Source of the DNA: Acanthamoeba castellanii str. Neff
Taxonomy: Eukaryota; Discosea; Longamoebia; Acanthamoebidae
Reading direction: 5' to 3'
DNA: 64,000 nucleotides
NCBI RefSeq assembly: GCF_000313135.1
Contig: NW_004457538.1
Location: forward strand, 61,998 to 125,997
Every line of letters starts with the position of its first letter. The stretch's first letter is position 1. Positions 35,001 through 46,705 of the stretch are shown here, one piece after another. Below the pieces are notes generated by a model. It was not told the DNA's origin. It ran no database searches and was given only the letters and a program-made list of their open reading frames with translations. A program made the translations under genes and the position numbers.

Positions 35001-37607
35001 AGTGAGCGAGTGCTGCGTAGAAGCGAGAACCTGAATGGCGAGGTAGATCTTCCGCCAGAGCTCGGGCGGGGCGAAGACGAGCGTGGGCTGAATCTCGCGC
35101 ATGTTGCGGTGGAGCTTGGCCGTGCTCTCGGCAAAGTAGATGCGGCAGCGCGCCACGACGGGCACGTAGACGGCGAGCAGCTGCTCGGCGACGTGGGCAA
35201 ACGGCAGGAAGGACATGAGCGAGTCGCACTCCTTGATGGCCAGCAGACGACCGATCGCACACGCGCTAAACATCAGATTCCGATGCGACAGCATCACACA
35301 CTTGGCCTGTCCAGTGGTGCCTATCATCGTGTGTGTGCGTGTGCGGTTGTACGTGTGGTGTGTGTCGTGTGCGGCGTTAGCACAAATATACTACAGGTCA
35401 AGGTGAGGTGCGATGTGAGCGAGGCGATGCGTCATACCAGAGGTGAAGGCTAGAGTGGCGAGGTCGGTGGGTTGAAGGTTCTGGAGCCGGTTCTGGAACT
35501 CGGCGTTATTTACATTACCGTAGGTTCCCTTCGACAACAACTGTTTGTGGGGAGAGGAACGCACATTCGCGTTGTCAGCCAAAAGCACACTCGAGACACA
35601 ACACAACGCACACAACGCACAGCGCGTGCGGGCCGACGGCGCATGACGGTTTGGGGGGGGGGAACGCACTTGTCTCCATGTAAGGACCAGGTCCGCGGGA
35701 TAACCGGAGGCCGAGCCGTCTAAAAGTACAACGTGTCTCAGGCGAGGGAAGAGCTGCCTCTGGGAGAGCAGCGCATCGCACTGCTCTCGCTTCTCCACCA
35801 GCACCACATTTGCCTGAGAGAGAGAAACACAGTGGTGAGGAGGAGGAATGTCATACTTATATATTATTGGAATATATGAATGTGATGGACAGATATGTGT
35901 GTACCTGAGCGACGGCCAGCATGCGGGTGGTCTCCGGCGTGGTCGATGTCGTGGGGAGGGCGGCCGGGACGGCACCCGCGCTCATGCTGCCCAGACAAAA
36001 CGCGACCCATTCCTGCGCCGACAAAATTGACCGGTCAGCGCACAATGCAAGGAATGAGGAGGCCCGGGGGGAGGGTAAGGGGCCTTACCAAGCGGTTGGA
36101 CGACAAAATAGCGGTGCGCGCTCGCGGCGGCATGCCGAGGGCAATTAGACCGCTGCTCACTCGACGCACGAGAGCCGACACATCCCTGCACGGTGCGCCA
36201 CCACGGTGTGTGAGTCAACAATGAATGGCGATGACGCGGACAACACCGTGTCGATGACGTACGCAAAGGTGGTATACTGCCAGGTGTGGGTGACGCCCGA
36301 CTTGGTGAAGTAGATCGGGTGGTGCGGGTGCTGCTCGCTCATCCGCAAGAGCGACGCGGGAATGGTGGTGGCCTCATCCACCGCCTCGGCCTCATCCGCC
36401 TCGTTCTGCCGAGCCGAGGCGCCGGCCCGCTCCGCGTCGGTGAGCTCCGGCAGCAGCCATGGCTCGTCCAGCAGCGGGATGGGAATATCGTCGAAGCTCA
36501 CCGGCGTCGATGCTGACGTGGCAGACCCCTTGGACAAGGGCGAGGGCGAGGGCTTGGGGGCGGGCGTCGTGGCGGGGGCGACAGCGGCCAGCTTGCTGGT
36601 GAAGTCGTCGTCGGAGTGAATGTGCCGCAGTCCGCCCGAATTCCTCTTCAGCTCGGGACGTTTGGGTTTCGCGTCTGTGTGGGGTAGCGCTGCGCGACCG
36701 TCAGCACGGCCGCTCCACACACACACCACACACCACACACCACACACCACCCACCACACACCACACACCACACACACAGACCGCAGCACGAGACACACAA
36801 CGCACAACGCACAACACACACTAAGAGGGCGGTGCAAGTCGTACTGGCGATTTCCTCGGACAGGGTGCTGGGCGCGGAGTCAGCCTGCAAAGGAGGAGCC
36901 AAGCACCACACACGAGAGAGAGAGAGAGAGAAGAGAAACAGAGAAAGAACGAAGAAGAAAGGAAAACGAGAAAGCGTCAGCGTAATTCGGGGTGTGACCG
37001 CGCGAGTGAATGAAGGAACCTTCTTGTCCTTCTTTTTCTTCTTCCCATCGCCTGGGTCGTCCCGCTTGGGCACGACCTTGTCTTCTTTATCTTCCTTCGC
37101 GTCTCTTTTGAAGAAGGACCGTACATCGACCAGCGAAAATGTTTTGCGGAATCCTGATCCCCCCCCACAACGTCAGCAGAACACGACGCACAACACGACA
37201 CACACACAACATGACACACACACGACACGCGTTGTGTTTGTACCGGTGGGCGAGTCGTCGCCGTGTTGGGGCTTGGTGGACTTGCTGCCGTTGAGGAGAA
37301 GTCGGCGCCCGGAGATGGTCTTGGTCAGCCGGTGATCCGATGACGACAGCTTGCTCGTGTCCCCGCCCTCTCCCTCCCCGCCGTCCTTGCTGTCCTTTCG
37401 CTTCTTCTTGCCGGAGCCGCCCTTCTTCTTCTCCTTGGCCGCCGCCTTCTTCCGGTCGTTTTCCGCCGTGTGGTTCGCGAATTCCCCGGACGTGTCTCCC
37501 CTCTTCGCGTCCGCCTCCCTGCCCTCATCTTCCGTTTCATCCACATCCTCGCTTATTTTCACCTGCAGGGACCCAAAACGACACCCACGCGCACACGCAC
37601 ACGCACA

Positions 37608-37640
<33 letters not shown>

Positions 37641-38685
37641 GCGCGCATGCGTTAGCGAGTAACTTTATGCGTGCGTGCGGTGCAGTGTGGTGTGAAAAAG
37701 GGGGGGGGGCGGATAGAGCGCGTGCCTCGAGGGTGATGGTGATTTTTTGGATATCGAGAATCGCCGAAATGGACGAGGCGCGTTTCCTCGCCCACGAATA
37801 TCGTGCGTTCGCCTTCTTCCTGTTATGTCGCGCACGCGCCAACGCCGACAGTGAGCTCAATCGCCTCAGATGATACCAACGTCAACGAGGAGTGGAGTGG
37901 GGTGGAGTGGGGTGGGGAGCGCGTGCCTGTGGTGTTCGAGCGTCTGCTGCTGCGGGAGCGAGAGATGCTGCGACCTGTCGAGGTCCGTGATCTCGATGTC
38001 CAGAGGAATGGGCTCGCCCATCTTGCGCCCCTTCCGGGCCTGCGCCATGTACTTGGCCCGGACCTTGTTCGTGCTGGCCGCGCCGCTTCCGCCCTTGCCC
38101 GCGTCATTCACGAACAGCTTCGCGAGTATATCTAGCGGGGAGAGGAGACGGCGTCGTGTGTGGGTGCAATGCGTGGGTCGCGAGTAGAAGGCAAGAGCAG
38201 CGAAGAAGAAGAAGAAAACCGCCCAGCAAGGGGAGCGAGAAGAGAGTAGTGGTGGGGGAGGGAGAGAGGAAGTACCAGCGAGCGGGAGGCCATCCAGCTT
38301 TCCTTGGTCGAGATCGAGAGTAATGCGCACACGATCAGGCGATGGGAGGCCTCCGTCGTCTCCATCTGTGGTGCCACCTACACGCAACGGACCGCCCAAT
38401 CAACAACTCCTTTCTCTACATTCATGCCCCCCTCCGAGTAGCGGCCGGTTAAAAGGAGGATGGCAATACCAGCGGGCAGCTTGAATGGTTTACCTTCCAT
38501 CTTGTGCGATCTCTTTTCTGCAATTCAGTCACACAAATGTCACGCACATCAAAGAGGAAAAAGCGGGGGGGGGGTAATGAACCTCCTCCCTCCACGTTCG
38601 CATACGCGTCCGCCGCTGTGGTGTTGGCCTCCTCCTTCGGCGCAGAGGCTCCTCCCTTCGCCTTTTTCTTTCCTTCTTTTCCCAT
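32051..38685 (-). CDS. Large AMP-forming acyl-CoA synthetase with N- and C-terminal extensions
   Basis: The core is a long-chain or bubblegum-type acyl-CoA synthetase that activates fatty acids with ATP and CoA. The start at 38685 gives a Lys-rich leader (MGKEGKKKAKGG), then an extension joined by phase-consistent splices: MEGKPFKLPAG, DRVRITLDLDQGKLDGLPLA, IPLDIEITDLDRSQHLSL and a basic Lys/Asp region. The enzyme begins near WLLPELTDAERAG. The P-loop is split by an intron but joins as FTSGTTGQAKCVMLSH; the usual KG is KC. Further motifs are HEAYGQTETCG, WWATGDHGSMDAGGFVRLVG and RRVELITSPGDKVLHPEKIE. After the enzyme comes a tail of about 500 residues, Ala/Ser/Pro/Glu-rich and ending in a coiled coil. 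One gene is inferred; a split at 36-37 kb is not excluded. Confidence 0.8.
37605..37640 (+). repeat. CA dinucleotide tract in acyl-CoA synthetase intron
   Basis: CACACA repeat, GT-rich on the transcript strand, in the intron between the TITLE-encoding exon and the SEDVDETEDEG-encoding exon. Confidence 0.85.
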
Positions 38686-39175
38686 TCAAAATCTCGTAGA
38701 GGAGCGATGATCTGTTTCCTCTAGCCCTCCAACCGTCCAATTTAAATCTCCTGAAAGTGGAAGGGAAGGAAGAGCTGATCCGCGCACGCCTCCAAGATGA
38801 TGACGAGTCTCGAGCGTAAAAGAGTGCCTAACTCCCGCGCCGGCAACGAGGTGGCCGTTTGAGTGTTTTACTGTAGTTCGTAAATCCAAACAAAGAGGTC
38901 CGCAGTTACCGCGTGCTCCTTCTTCCGGTCGTGAGGCTTACGTAGCTGCAGTTCATTGAAGTGGAGCAAGATGCCTCATGTCCAAGCTTGGAGGTGCACA
39001 GCGCAGCAGCTAATAATGTGTGTGTTTGGCTTGAAGAAGGGGGAGATGGTACAGCGCCAGGCTTGTGAAGAAGCTCAGCAGCCTCCAGGGAGAGGGAGCT
39101 AACAAAAATAAATAATAATAAAAAGACAAAAGAGAAGAACGTCCGATGCGATGTGGTGCGGGCACACATCATCGC
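38686..39175. other. Spacer between acyl-CoA synthetase promoter and four-TM gene 3' end
   Basis: No supported gene. An ATAATAATAAAA-type stretch near 39108-39125 lies about 55 bases beyond the stop of the next minus-strand gene and may belong to its 3' UTR. Confidence 0.4.
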
Positions 39176-40422
39176 TCAGTTCTTGAAGAAGGCGGGCCGC
39201 CAGCCGAGGACGAGAAGGATGACCCACGAGGTGAAGCCAAAGGAGATGGTCGTCAAAATCCAGCCGGTGGTTGGTCCCCACAGCTGCTTCACTCCTGTGT
39301 GTGACCGGCACAGACCGAAAGTCGAAGTCGTTTAGATGGGTACTGTGCGATACAAACGGAGAGGCGAAGGTGATGATGAAGAAGAAGGTTCGTGGAGCGT
39401 ACCCGTAGCTTGAACGTCGGTACGGAAAGTGAGGTTCCTAATGATGGAATCACTCCAGTTCCACTCGTCCTCCCACACGCAGTACACGCCGCCCTTGTAC
39501 CGCTCCTGTTCACAGAGAAGAAGGGCAGCGGGGGTGAGTCAAGCAGCGGTCTAAATGTGGTGACAGAGCGTTGAGAGGAAAAAAAGAAAGAAGGTTAAAC
39601 GAACCGAGATCTCCCACCGGTCGCAGTAGTTGTCGTCGAGGCCAACCGCCTGTCTGGTCGACTTGGGGTGGCGCCAGATGAGCGCCCAGGTGATGATCAC
39701 GAAGGCGAGCAGCATCACCGAGATGACGATAGCCACCACCGTCAGGATCTTGGAGCCAAGACCTTCAGCACGCCACCGCACCACACGCCGCAAGGGTGAG
39801 CATTCAATCGTGCCGCAGCCCAGTTCAAGAGCTCCGTACCGCCCATGGCCTCGGCACGCCAGTTCATGACCAAAAGGAGAATGCCCAATACTGGAGAACG
39901 AAGTGGTGAGAACTGGTGCTAAGGAGTGGAAAAGCAAAGACCGCAAGGTGGCGAAAGAGTACCGACAGCGGTGACGATAGTGGCCAGAGCAAACGAGAAG
40001 ATGGCTGCGTACATGCCTTGGAACTCGTTCGAATTGAACGGGTCTATAAATATGTACATTAAATTAGTCAAAAAGAGATTAATCGGGGGCTTGGGGGGGG
40101 AGGGAATACCCCTAATGGCAGGGCAGTTGGTGTCGGTGTAGTCGCAAGTAACCGTCTTCAGGGGCACAACAAGGCTAGCATCGGGACCCTGAACTTGCTG
40201 GTCGTATTCCAGATGGAACATGTAGTATCGAATCTCGTAGGAGAAGAAATTGCCGCGTCTTGATGTCGCCATGTCGTAGACTTGGCCAGATGTCTTCTCC
40301 CGGTACCACACCGACCCGCAAGCACCCGCCATGAGGGCCACAATGACCAAGCACAGGAACGATGCCGTGCAGTAGGCCCAGTACTTCGCCGTCCACTTCG
40401 CTACATCCGCCCAAGCCACCAT
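39176..40422 (-). CDS. Four-transmembrane protein, family unknown
   Basis: The start at 40422 gives MVAWADVAKWTAKYWAYCTA. The first TM is FLCLVIVALMAGACGSVWY, followed by a long non-membrane loop with FFSYEIRYYMFHLEYD and a Cys pair (TVTCDYTDTNCPAIR). The next segments are MYAAIFSFALATIVTAVG, LVLGILLLVMNW, ILTVVAIVISVMLLAFVIIT and, after a second loop (YCVWEDEWNWSDSIIRNLTF, with a likely N-glycosylation site NLT), WILTTISFGFTSWVILLVLG, ending PAFFKN. That makes about five hydrophobic stretches and probably four to five helices. The layout resembles claudin or tetraspan-like proteins, but no family signature is convincing. Confidence 0.72.
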
Positions 40423-40731
40423 TCTGCGTCAAGTGATCTCTCAGGGACCCACCTTCAATTCTGTCTCGTTCCAGATGATGGCGCTCCTTTCAATGTCGGC
40501 TTGAACTCGTGGAAAAGATTGCCGTGCGATGTCGATGAATCGTTGCGGTTGCCTGAACACGGAGAGAACCGATTTTTTCGCTTTCAGGCCAAACAAATTG
40601 AGGAAAAAATAAAACGACCAACCACAGCCAACGTGGGGTGGAGTTAGAGGGGTTGATGTATTGACACGAGGACCAAACAGGAAGATAAGACGATGGTGTG
40701 AAAAGGAAGGAGGAGCGCGGCCCGCGGGGCC
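40423..40731. other. Spacer between four-TM gene 5' end and carrier 3' end
   Basis: It should carry the four-TM gene promoter and the 3' UTR of the carrier. A short frame in it (40490-40647) has no support. Confidence 0.4.
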
Positions 40732-42411
40732 TTATTCGGTCTTCCAGACGGCGTCGAGGGCCATGGTGATGTAGTCGAAGAGGAACATGGTGATGGCGAC
40801 GTCGGCGCACACGCGGCCGAGCCGGGGCACGGTGCCCTTGTAGAAGCCCTTGAGGCCGTCCGCCTTCCAGGTCTGCTGGACGCAGTCCCAGGTGTTGCGG
40901 TACTTGCTGGCCTCGAGCCCCTGCATCTTGGTCTTGATCACGTCGATCGGCGTGTTACCGAACACGCTCACGGCGCCAGCCGTCGCACCAGCAAATATTG
41001 TCTGGAACACGGCCTTGATGGTGCTGCGATCAAAGTCGAGGGCGGGGTCGCCCAGCATCCACGTCTTGAGCTGGTAGAAGGTGGTGAACCTCAGGGCCTG
41101 GTTGCTGCCCTGCTTGATCATCGTCGCCGTCAAGCCCTACAAACCGAATAAATACCACCTGTGGTGAGTGCGCCGGGAGGAGGCCACAAGACAAGTCGCA
41201 CTGGCGCCCATGGTGGTGGCGAGGGCTTACCTTGTAGCAGCCGCTGATGCCCTGCTCCTTGAGGAGGGTGGTGATGCCATGGAAGGTGCCTGCGGCGATG
41301 GAAAAATAGAGAGAGTTGTCGATGAGCAGCCTGCTGGATTGCAAGGTGGGCCTAAAACGCACCATGGAATCTGGGGTTGGGCGACAGGCGATCGTGAATG
41401 AGTCGCACTTTCATGGTTTCCTGTTAACAAGGGCAAAGAGAGGGCAGATGAGTAGTGATCGCGGTGATTCGCTACAGATGCTGCTGCATTTGGTTGGCTC
41501 ACAGACATGAGGAGAGAGAGAGAGAGAGAGAGTTGCGCATGCGTTACCTGGGGAGTGACGACGAGCACGGCCTCCATCAAACCACCGCACAGACCAGCAA
41601 AGAAGTTACCGCTGAGGGAAATCGCGCCCTTATCGTTTCTGTTGACCACACACATTGGAACCGGCGATGATCGCAACGCGAGAAGATGAGCGAAACGAGT
41701 AAAGCATTGCACGTGACATCGCGCTAGAGAAGACTGGTGTAGTGGTAAGAAGCTTGAGCATTTCGTACCGCAGCTGGTTTCGGATCATCTCCACAAAGAA
41801 GAAACGGACGGCGTTCTTCGGCACGGCAAACACCACCAGCGGACCCAGACCTCGCCAGAGGCCTGACACACGCGCAAACAACCACCACAAACGTCAGCTG
41901 ACGTGGTTGTCGTCACGCCGCAAGGCTATTACGCCATTCTTGGGCCTAATATACCTTTTTAATTCGATTTTTTCAATAAAAAAACAAACAATAAATAAAG
42001 GGCAGCGTAGTTGGAAGGAGAAAGCTGAAGGAAGAGGTACCGAGTACGCCATGGTTCTTGACGGTGTCACGCACGCAGTACATGACGCCCTCCTTGCCGT
42101 ACTTGGCCGGGTACAGCTGCATCTGCGTCTTGATGTACTCTGTGGGCATGGTAATACAGATCTCGATGGCACCGCCCTACCAGTACCAAACCGCCGTTAG
42201 ATTCACCCGGTACAGCTAGAGCCGTGGACAAGAGAAAGGACACGCACCAGACCACCGCTGATGATGGACTTGACCGGGTGCCTGAATGAAACAGATTAAA
42301 ATGTTACAAAATTAATGGCTCTACACGCTTGGCAAAATCATCTCAGGCCTTGTACCTCTTCTTGCTGGTGGGGGCGGGCGAGTACACGGTGAGGGGCTTC
42401 ACTTCGCTCAT
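40732..42411 (-). CDS. Mitochondrial tricarboxylate (citrate) carrier, SLC25A1-like
   Basis: This is a mitochondrial inner-membrane carrier that likely exchanges citrate for malate. The start at 42411 gives [19 protein letters not shown], and the protein ends DAVWKTE, as citrate carriers do. The three repeat signatures are all present: [27 protein letters not shown] (across a splice) and [20 protein letters not shown]. The citrate-carrier-typical block [20 protein letters not shown] is clear, as is [16 protein letters not shown]. About seven introns are present. It is complete and of normal length. The substrate is inferred from the conserved C-terminal block. Confidence 0.92.
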
Positions 42412-42936
42412 TGTGTCTGAAATTGATCGGCAACAAAACAAAACGGAGCGACGATCGTGTTGTTCAACATCAGCCAAAGATGATCAGATCTTATTGTTCT
42501 AACGCACTGCCACAGCAGTATCACATTACCTGATGCGAGAGGGCGATTTAGAAGTTACGGCGCAGTGGGTCTGAGGTGCGAGGACGGCAAGGTCAGTCGA
42601 CGATCCAACACGCCGTTAGGTCCAAAATTTGTGTATTTTTCACCTCGCGATTGCCCTTTCGCGGAGACAGCGCGGGATCGAGTCCGCCCATTGGACCGCG
42701 CATGGCCGCGAAATTTCGGCATTGGGCCAAGGTGGCTCTCCTCTCGAGGGTGTGGCAACAGAGGGCGTGATCCAGCAGCGGTCATCGGGCCGGCTTGGAC
42801 GCGTTCTCACCGACCACCGGTGTGCCGGCCGATCCGGCCAGCAAGTGGTTCCAAGTTGTCGGCAAATATCCACTATTTCATGAATGCAAATTAAACACGC
42901 GTTATTTCACTCTTCCTCACGAAACAAACAACAAAG
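42412..42936. other. Divergent promoter region between carrier and type II membrane protein
   Basis: The two genes start 525 bases apart and point away from each other, so both promoters should lie here. The middle (about 42540-42860) is open in several frames on both strands but matches nothing I know. Confidence 0.45.
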
Positions 42937-44360
42937 ATGTACGCAACACAACAAAGGTTCCAGGCCAAATGGTTGGCGCTGGGCGTGGGGCTCGCGCTGG
43001 GCGTCTTTTTTATCTTCTCCGATTTTTTCTTCGTGCGCGACCGCACCTGCGGCTTTATCTCCGAACTAGACCCACACGCTGCCACCGCCGCGGGCCAAAT
43101 GCGGGTGGTGCACGCCGCAGCCGCCCATCCGCTCGACCACGCCCGCACCTCGCCGTGCAAGTTGGATTCGACCCTTCGCCAGGCGCTCGTCATCCGCACC
43201 TGCGGCCCCCTCACCCCCGTACGCCCCCTACCAGCATCCCTCCCATATCTCCGTATCTCCGTGCAAACGACACAAACATTTTTTTGTTGGTGATGGCGCT
43301 GTAGGGACTGCGGGCGTCGTACGCCAAGTACGCGCGGGAGCTGAGCGCCTCGCCCCACTACGACCTGTGGCTCCTCTATGACACCGGCACTGAGGCGCCA
43401 CCAACGGCCGACAATGAGGTCCTCGAGGCGTACTACGACCTGCAGCGGGAGTACCCCAGGCTGGGCCTGTTCCTGTACAACGCCAGCGACGTCAAGGCGC
43501 TGCTCCCGACCGCGGCCTACATCCAGAAGGACGCGACGCCCAACTTCTGGTTCCACGACGCGTCGCTGTTCCTCTGGTCCATCACCTGCCGCCCTGACCT
43601 CTGGCACGCCCCACCACTCCCGCCAAACAGGTACCACACCCCCAATTTCAGTGTTAATGGGTGAATGTTTTCAGTGTGAAGTGCACGACTACATGTTTCT
43701 TTGCACGTAATCAGGGAGAGTGAGATGTACATTTGGACAATCGAGCACGACGCCATTTATTTCGGTGACGTGTCAACATTCCTAGATGAGCACAATACCA
43801 ACACCGCAGGTTTGCCCCACATCTTGTGTGCGCGTGTGTGCCCGTGTGTGTGTCTGAGCATGCGGTGTCGTGCGGTGTCGGGCTGTGTCGATCCTGATCG
43901 CGTCAACTCAGACTACATCGCCCACTATTTCCCTCTGGCGCCAAATTGGCCTCACTGGCAGCAAAGCACGTGGCGGCCGCCCTACGACAAAGCCGTCTTC
44001 AAGAAGGAGTACGTCGAGCGCCACTCGACCGCGCTGCTGCGCTACCTGTACAGCATCACGCTGCTCGACGTGGTGGCCTACGGCGAGGTCTTCGCGTCGA
44101 CTGTGTGCGCCCTGCAGCCGCACTGGTGCGTGATGGCACCGCTCGAGAAGCGGTTCATCGGGCCGGCCTACGCTTGGAACACGTTCCTCACCGACGACCA
44201 GGTGACCGCCATGTGGGCCGATCCGACCCAGCAGGGCAAGTGGAACCACGCCGTGCTGTCACGCAAGAGCCGCAAGTGCAAGTCCTCCCTCCGCGAGCTC
44301 AACGTACCGCAACCCACAAGAAACGCCACAACAACACCACCACCAACACCAACAAAATAA
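42937..44360 (+). CDS. Type II membrane protein, glycosyltransferase-like
   Basis: The start ATG at 42937 follows a short A-rich leader. A signal-anchor helix comes at once (WLALGVGLALGVFFIFSDFF), then the luminal part: CGPLTP at the first splice, YDLWLLYDTGTEAPPTADNE, YIWTIEHDAIYFGDVSTFLD, WPHWQQSTWRPPYDKAVFKK and KWNHAVLSRKSRKCKSSLRE. Four exons are visible, with introns near 43220-43303, 43631-43713 and 43809-43911. The YDLWLLYD block followed by the IEHDAIYFGD block resembles the acceptor and DXD-like regions of glycosyltransferase-like proteins in protists and algae (the D-x-D is HDA here), so a Golgi sugar-transfer role is possible but unproven. Confidence 0.7.
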
Positions 44361-44715
44361 AGACAGTACATTCATTGGGGCTGGTGCACGAGAGCAGCAA
44401 TAGGGATGTGTGTCGTATGTCTGGAGATCTTCCCCGACATGGACGAGCCGCGGGCAGCTCAAGTCTGTGCCACACGACCAACCGGACCGACCGAGACGAC
44501 TCAGAGTTCCGCATCATCTGTCTCGAGTATCTATGGACTGACAGGCCAGACGTTGATTGCATGCATACCGAGTGCAGCTTCATCTACTGCCTACCACGCG
44601 TGGACGCATTTGTTTGGGATTCTTCGATTCTTCGCTCGAAGAAGAAGAGATTCCGTCCGGGCATTTCATTCACCACTATAGATCATCATCACCATGATCA
44701 TGATCTTCTTCATCA
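44361..44715. other. Convergent 3' region
   Basis: The type II protein (+) and the ankyrin protein (-) end toward each other here. Both 3' UTRs should lie in it. No gene is supported. Confidence 0.45.
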
Positions 44716-45915
44716 TCACGAGGAAGCGGAGTGGTCCTTGAGGGCCTGGAGGTAGTCGAGGATCTCCTCTTCGGTGGCGAGCTGCACGGGCGTCTTCTCC
44801 TCCTCGTTGATGATGTCCGTGCGCGCGCCTCGCTCCACCAGAAAGCGAACCGCCGCTGAGTGGCCCTCTTGCGTGGCAATGTGCAGCTGGTGAAGAAGAA
44901 GAAGAAGAAGGTGAGCGAGCGGGAAGTGGTGGCCACAAGAGGACAAGAAGGTGAGATCGAAAGGGGGGTACCGGCGTCTCCTTGATCTTGTTTTGCTGGT
45001 TGAGCCTGGCCCCACGATCGACGAGCAGCGCCATGATCTGCACATCGCCCTTGGCAGCCGCCCTGTGGAGGGGCGAGTAGCTGTGCTCGTCCAGCTTGTT
45101 GACCTCGGCGCCCTGCGCCACGAGCAGTTGTGCAATGTCGCGGTGGCCCTTGCTACACGCATAGTGCAACGCCGACCTGCTCGTCACACACAAAGCACAA
45201 AGCACACCGGCGATCGTCAGTCGGCACTTGTGTGACACGCGGCTTGCGGGGTCCTTACCGCTCGTTTTCGTTTTCTTGGTTCACGTCAGCGCCGTGCTTG
45301 AGCAGCTGCAGAGGCACCACAAGAGTGAGGAGGATGAGCTCAGGCGAGATCAAGCCCTCAGCGATGGTATAGGGCTTGAGGGACATGATGGGATTGCGGG
45401 ACGTCACGCACGAAAGACACGGTGTCGGTCTTTCCCGCCGAGGCTGCGGAGAGAAGGGGACTCCAGCCGCTGTCGTCCACCGTGTCCACCTTCGCGCCCT
45501 TGCTCACCAGATACTCCACTGCACCACGCACGCACGCGCACAGCACGAAGTCGTGTGAGCGATCGCACCTTCACCCAAGCGCCACTGCGTCGAGCAGGTG
45601 TACTCACCCACGGGCGTGTGCCCTGCACCTGCCGCCCTGTAGTCGCCAAAGAGGGTTGGGTGTGAGTGCATGTGGCACGTAGCGGGGGACAGTACAGTGC
45701 ATGTACCAGTGGAGGGGCGTGCGCTCATCTTCATCCTTCTTGTTCACGTTCACTCCATCCACCTCCACGAATCTCTGTGACAAGCAAGAGGAGTTGATTA
45801 TACGCAACTACAGTCTTTGCTGTTTGCAACATCGGAGGGCACACGATACCTTGACCGCATCTAGATCACCCGAACCTGCAGAGTCGTGCAGACTTTTGGC
45901 CACCTTGATGCTCAT
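44716..45915 (-). CDS. PSMD10: Gankyrin-like ankyrin-repeat protein (PSMD10 homologue)
   Basis: PSMD10 (yeast Nas6) is a chaperone that assists assembly of the 19S proteasome cap by holding the Rpt3 ATPase. The start at 45915 gives MSIKVAKSLHDSAGSGDLDA. Ankyrin repeats follow in order: VNKKDEDERTPLHW, VDTVDDSGWSPLLSAASAG, VNQENENERSALHYACSKGH, VNKLDEHSYSPLHRAAAKGD, TPLHIATQEGHSAAVRFLVE and a C-terminal block INEEEKTPVQLATEEEILDY. The DSGWSPL and HRAAAKG pieces are the ones that most resemble gankyrin. Some introns seem to split repeats. Ankyrin proteins are easily confused, so the orthology is likely rather than certain. Confidence 0.78.
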
Positions 45916-46705
45916 CCTCTCTTCCTCTGCCTTTGCTCTGTAGTGCTGCCAGCAAGCGTGCACGTCATTTTTGTGTCGCACGCATTTTCCGGTTCCATTT
46001 CTCTCAAGAAAGTAAAGAGAAATTCATGATTGCCATGCAACGTTCCCTGGCTCCAGATCGCTCTCACTACGCAAGTGGCCGTGATGACCTGCCTGATGAA
46101 GACGACGGTGTCCTCCATAGCTAAAAGCCAAGCAGCACCACTTTTCATCTGAATCGGTTTGTTGCGCTTAGCTACAACTCCCCCTTTCATGGAGGTTTCT
46201 GCTCCGGCCGCAACATGGTGTCTTGGGCCGAAGGCACCCCAGTGGCCCAAACACGGTCTTCCGTGTTGTGCATCTGGTTTCGGTGGTGCACCACCTATCG
46301 CCCAACAACCAACAACGATCACCACCGAGATCGGTTCCGCCCTGGTCTACTTACAGGTGACTCCCTTGCACCCGGCTGCGCAGCTTGTGAGCTAACACAC
46401 AACACCCCAGGCCACATGACCACTTCACCAGGAGTCCTGCATGCCATTTGCTTCCAACCATCGCTCTTGCCTCAACTCGGAGAAGAAAGAAGAACAAGAC
46501 CCCACCAAGACCAGGTACTCACCACACTCCTCCGTTCGAGGCAAGGGGCGCGAGGCCAGCCACCGCATGGCTCATACGTGAACCAACAAATATCCTCAGG
46601 TCTGGTCGCACTGGCTCCATAGGCGAAGTTTCAAGCTGAGTAGAACGAAGACTACTTCAAGGATCCTCTCGCCGTGCACGAGCAGCAGCGGCGGTGGGAC
46701 ATAGG
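45916..46705. other. Divergent region between PSMD10-like gene and RasGEF, possibly with an upstream exon
   Basis: Open frames on both strands cover much of the stretch (for example + 46159-46395). A frame around 46022-46124 and one reaching a possible donor near 46360 could be an upstream exon of the RasGEF gene, but no motif supports this. Promoters of both genes should lie here. Confidence 0.35.
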
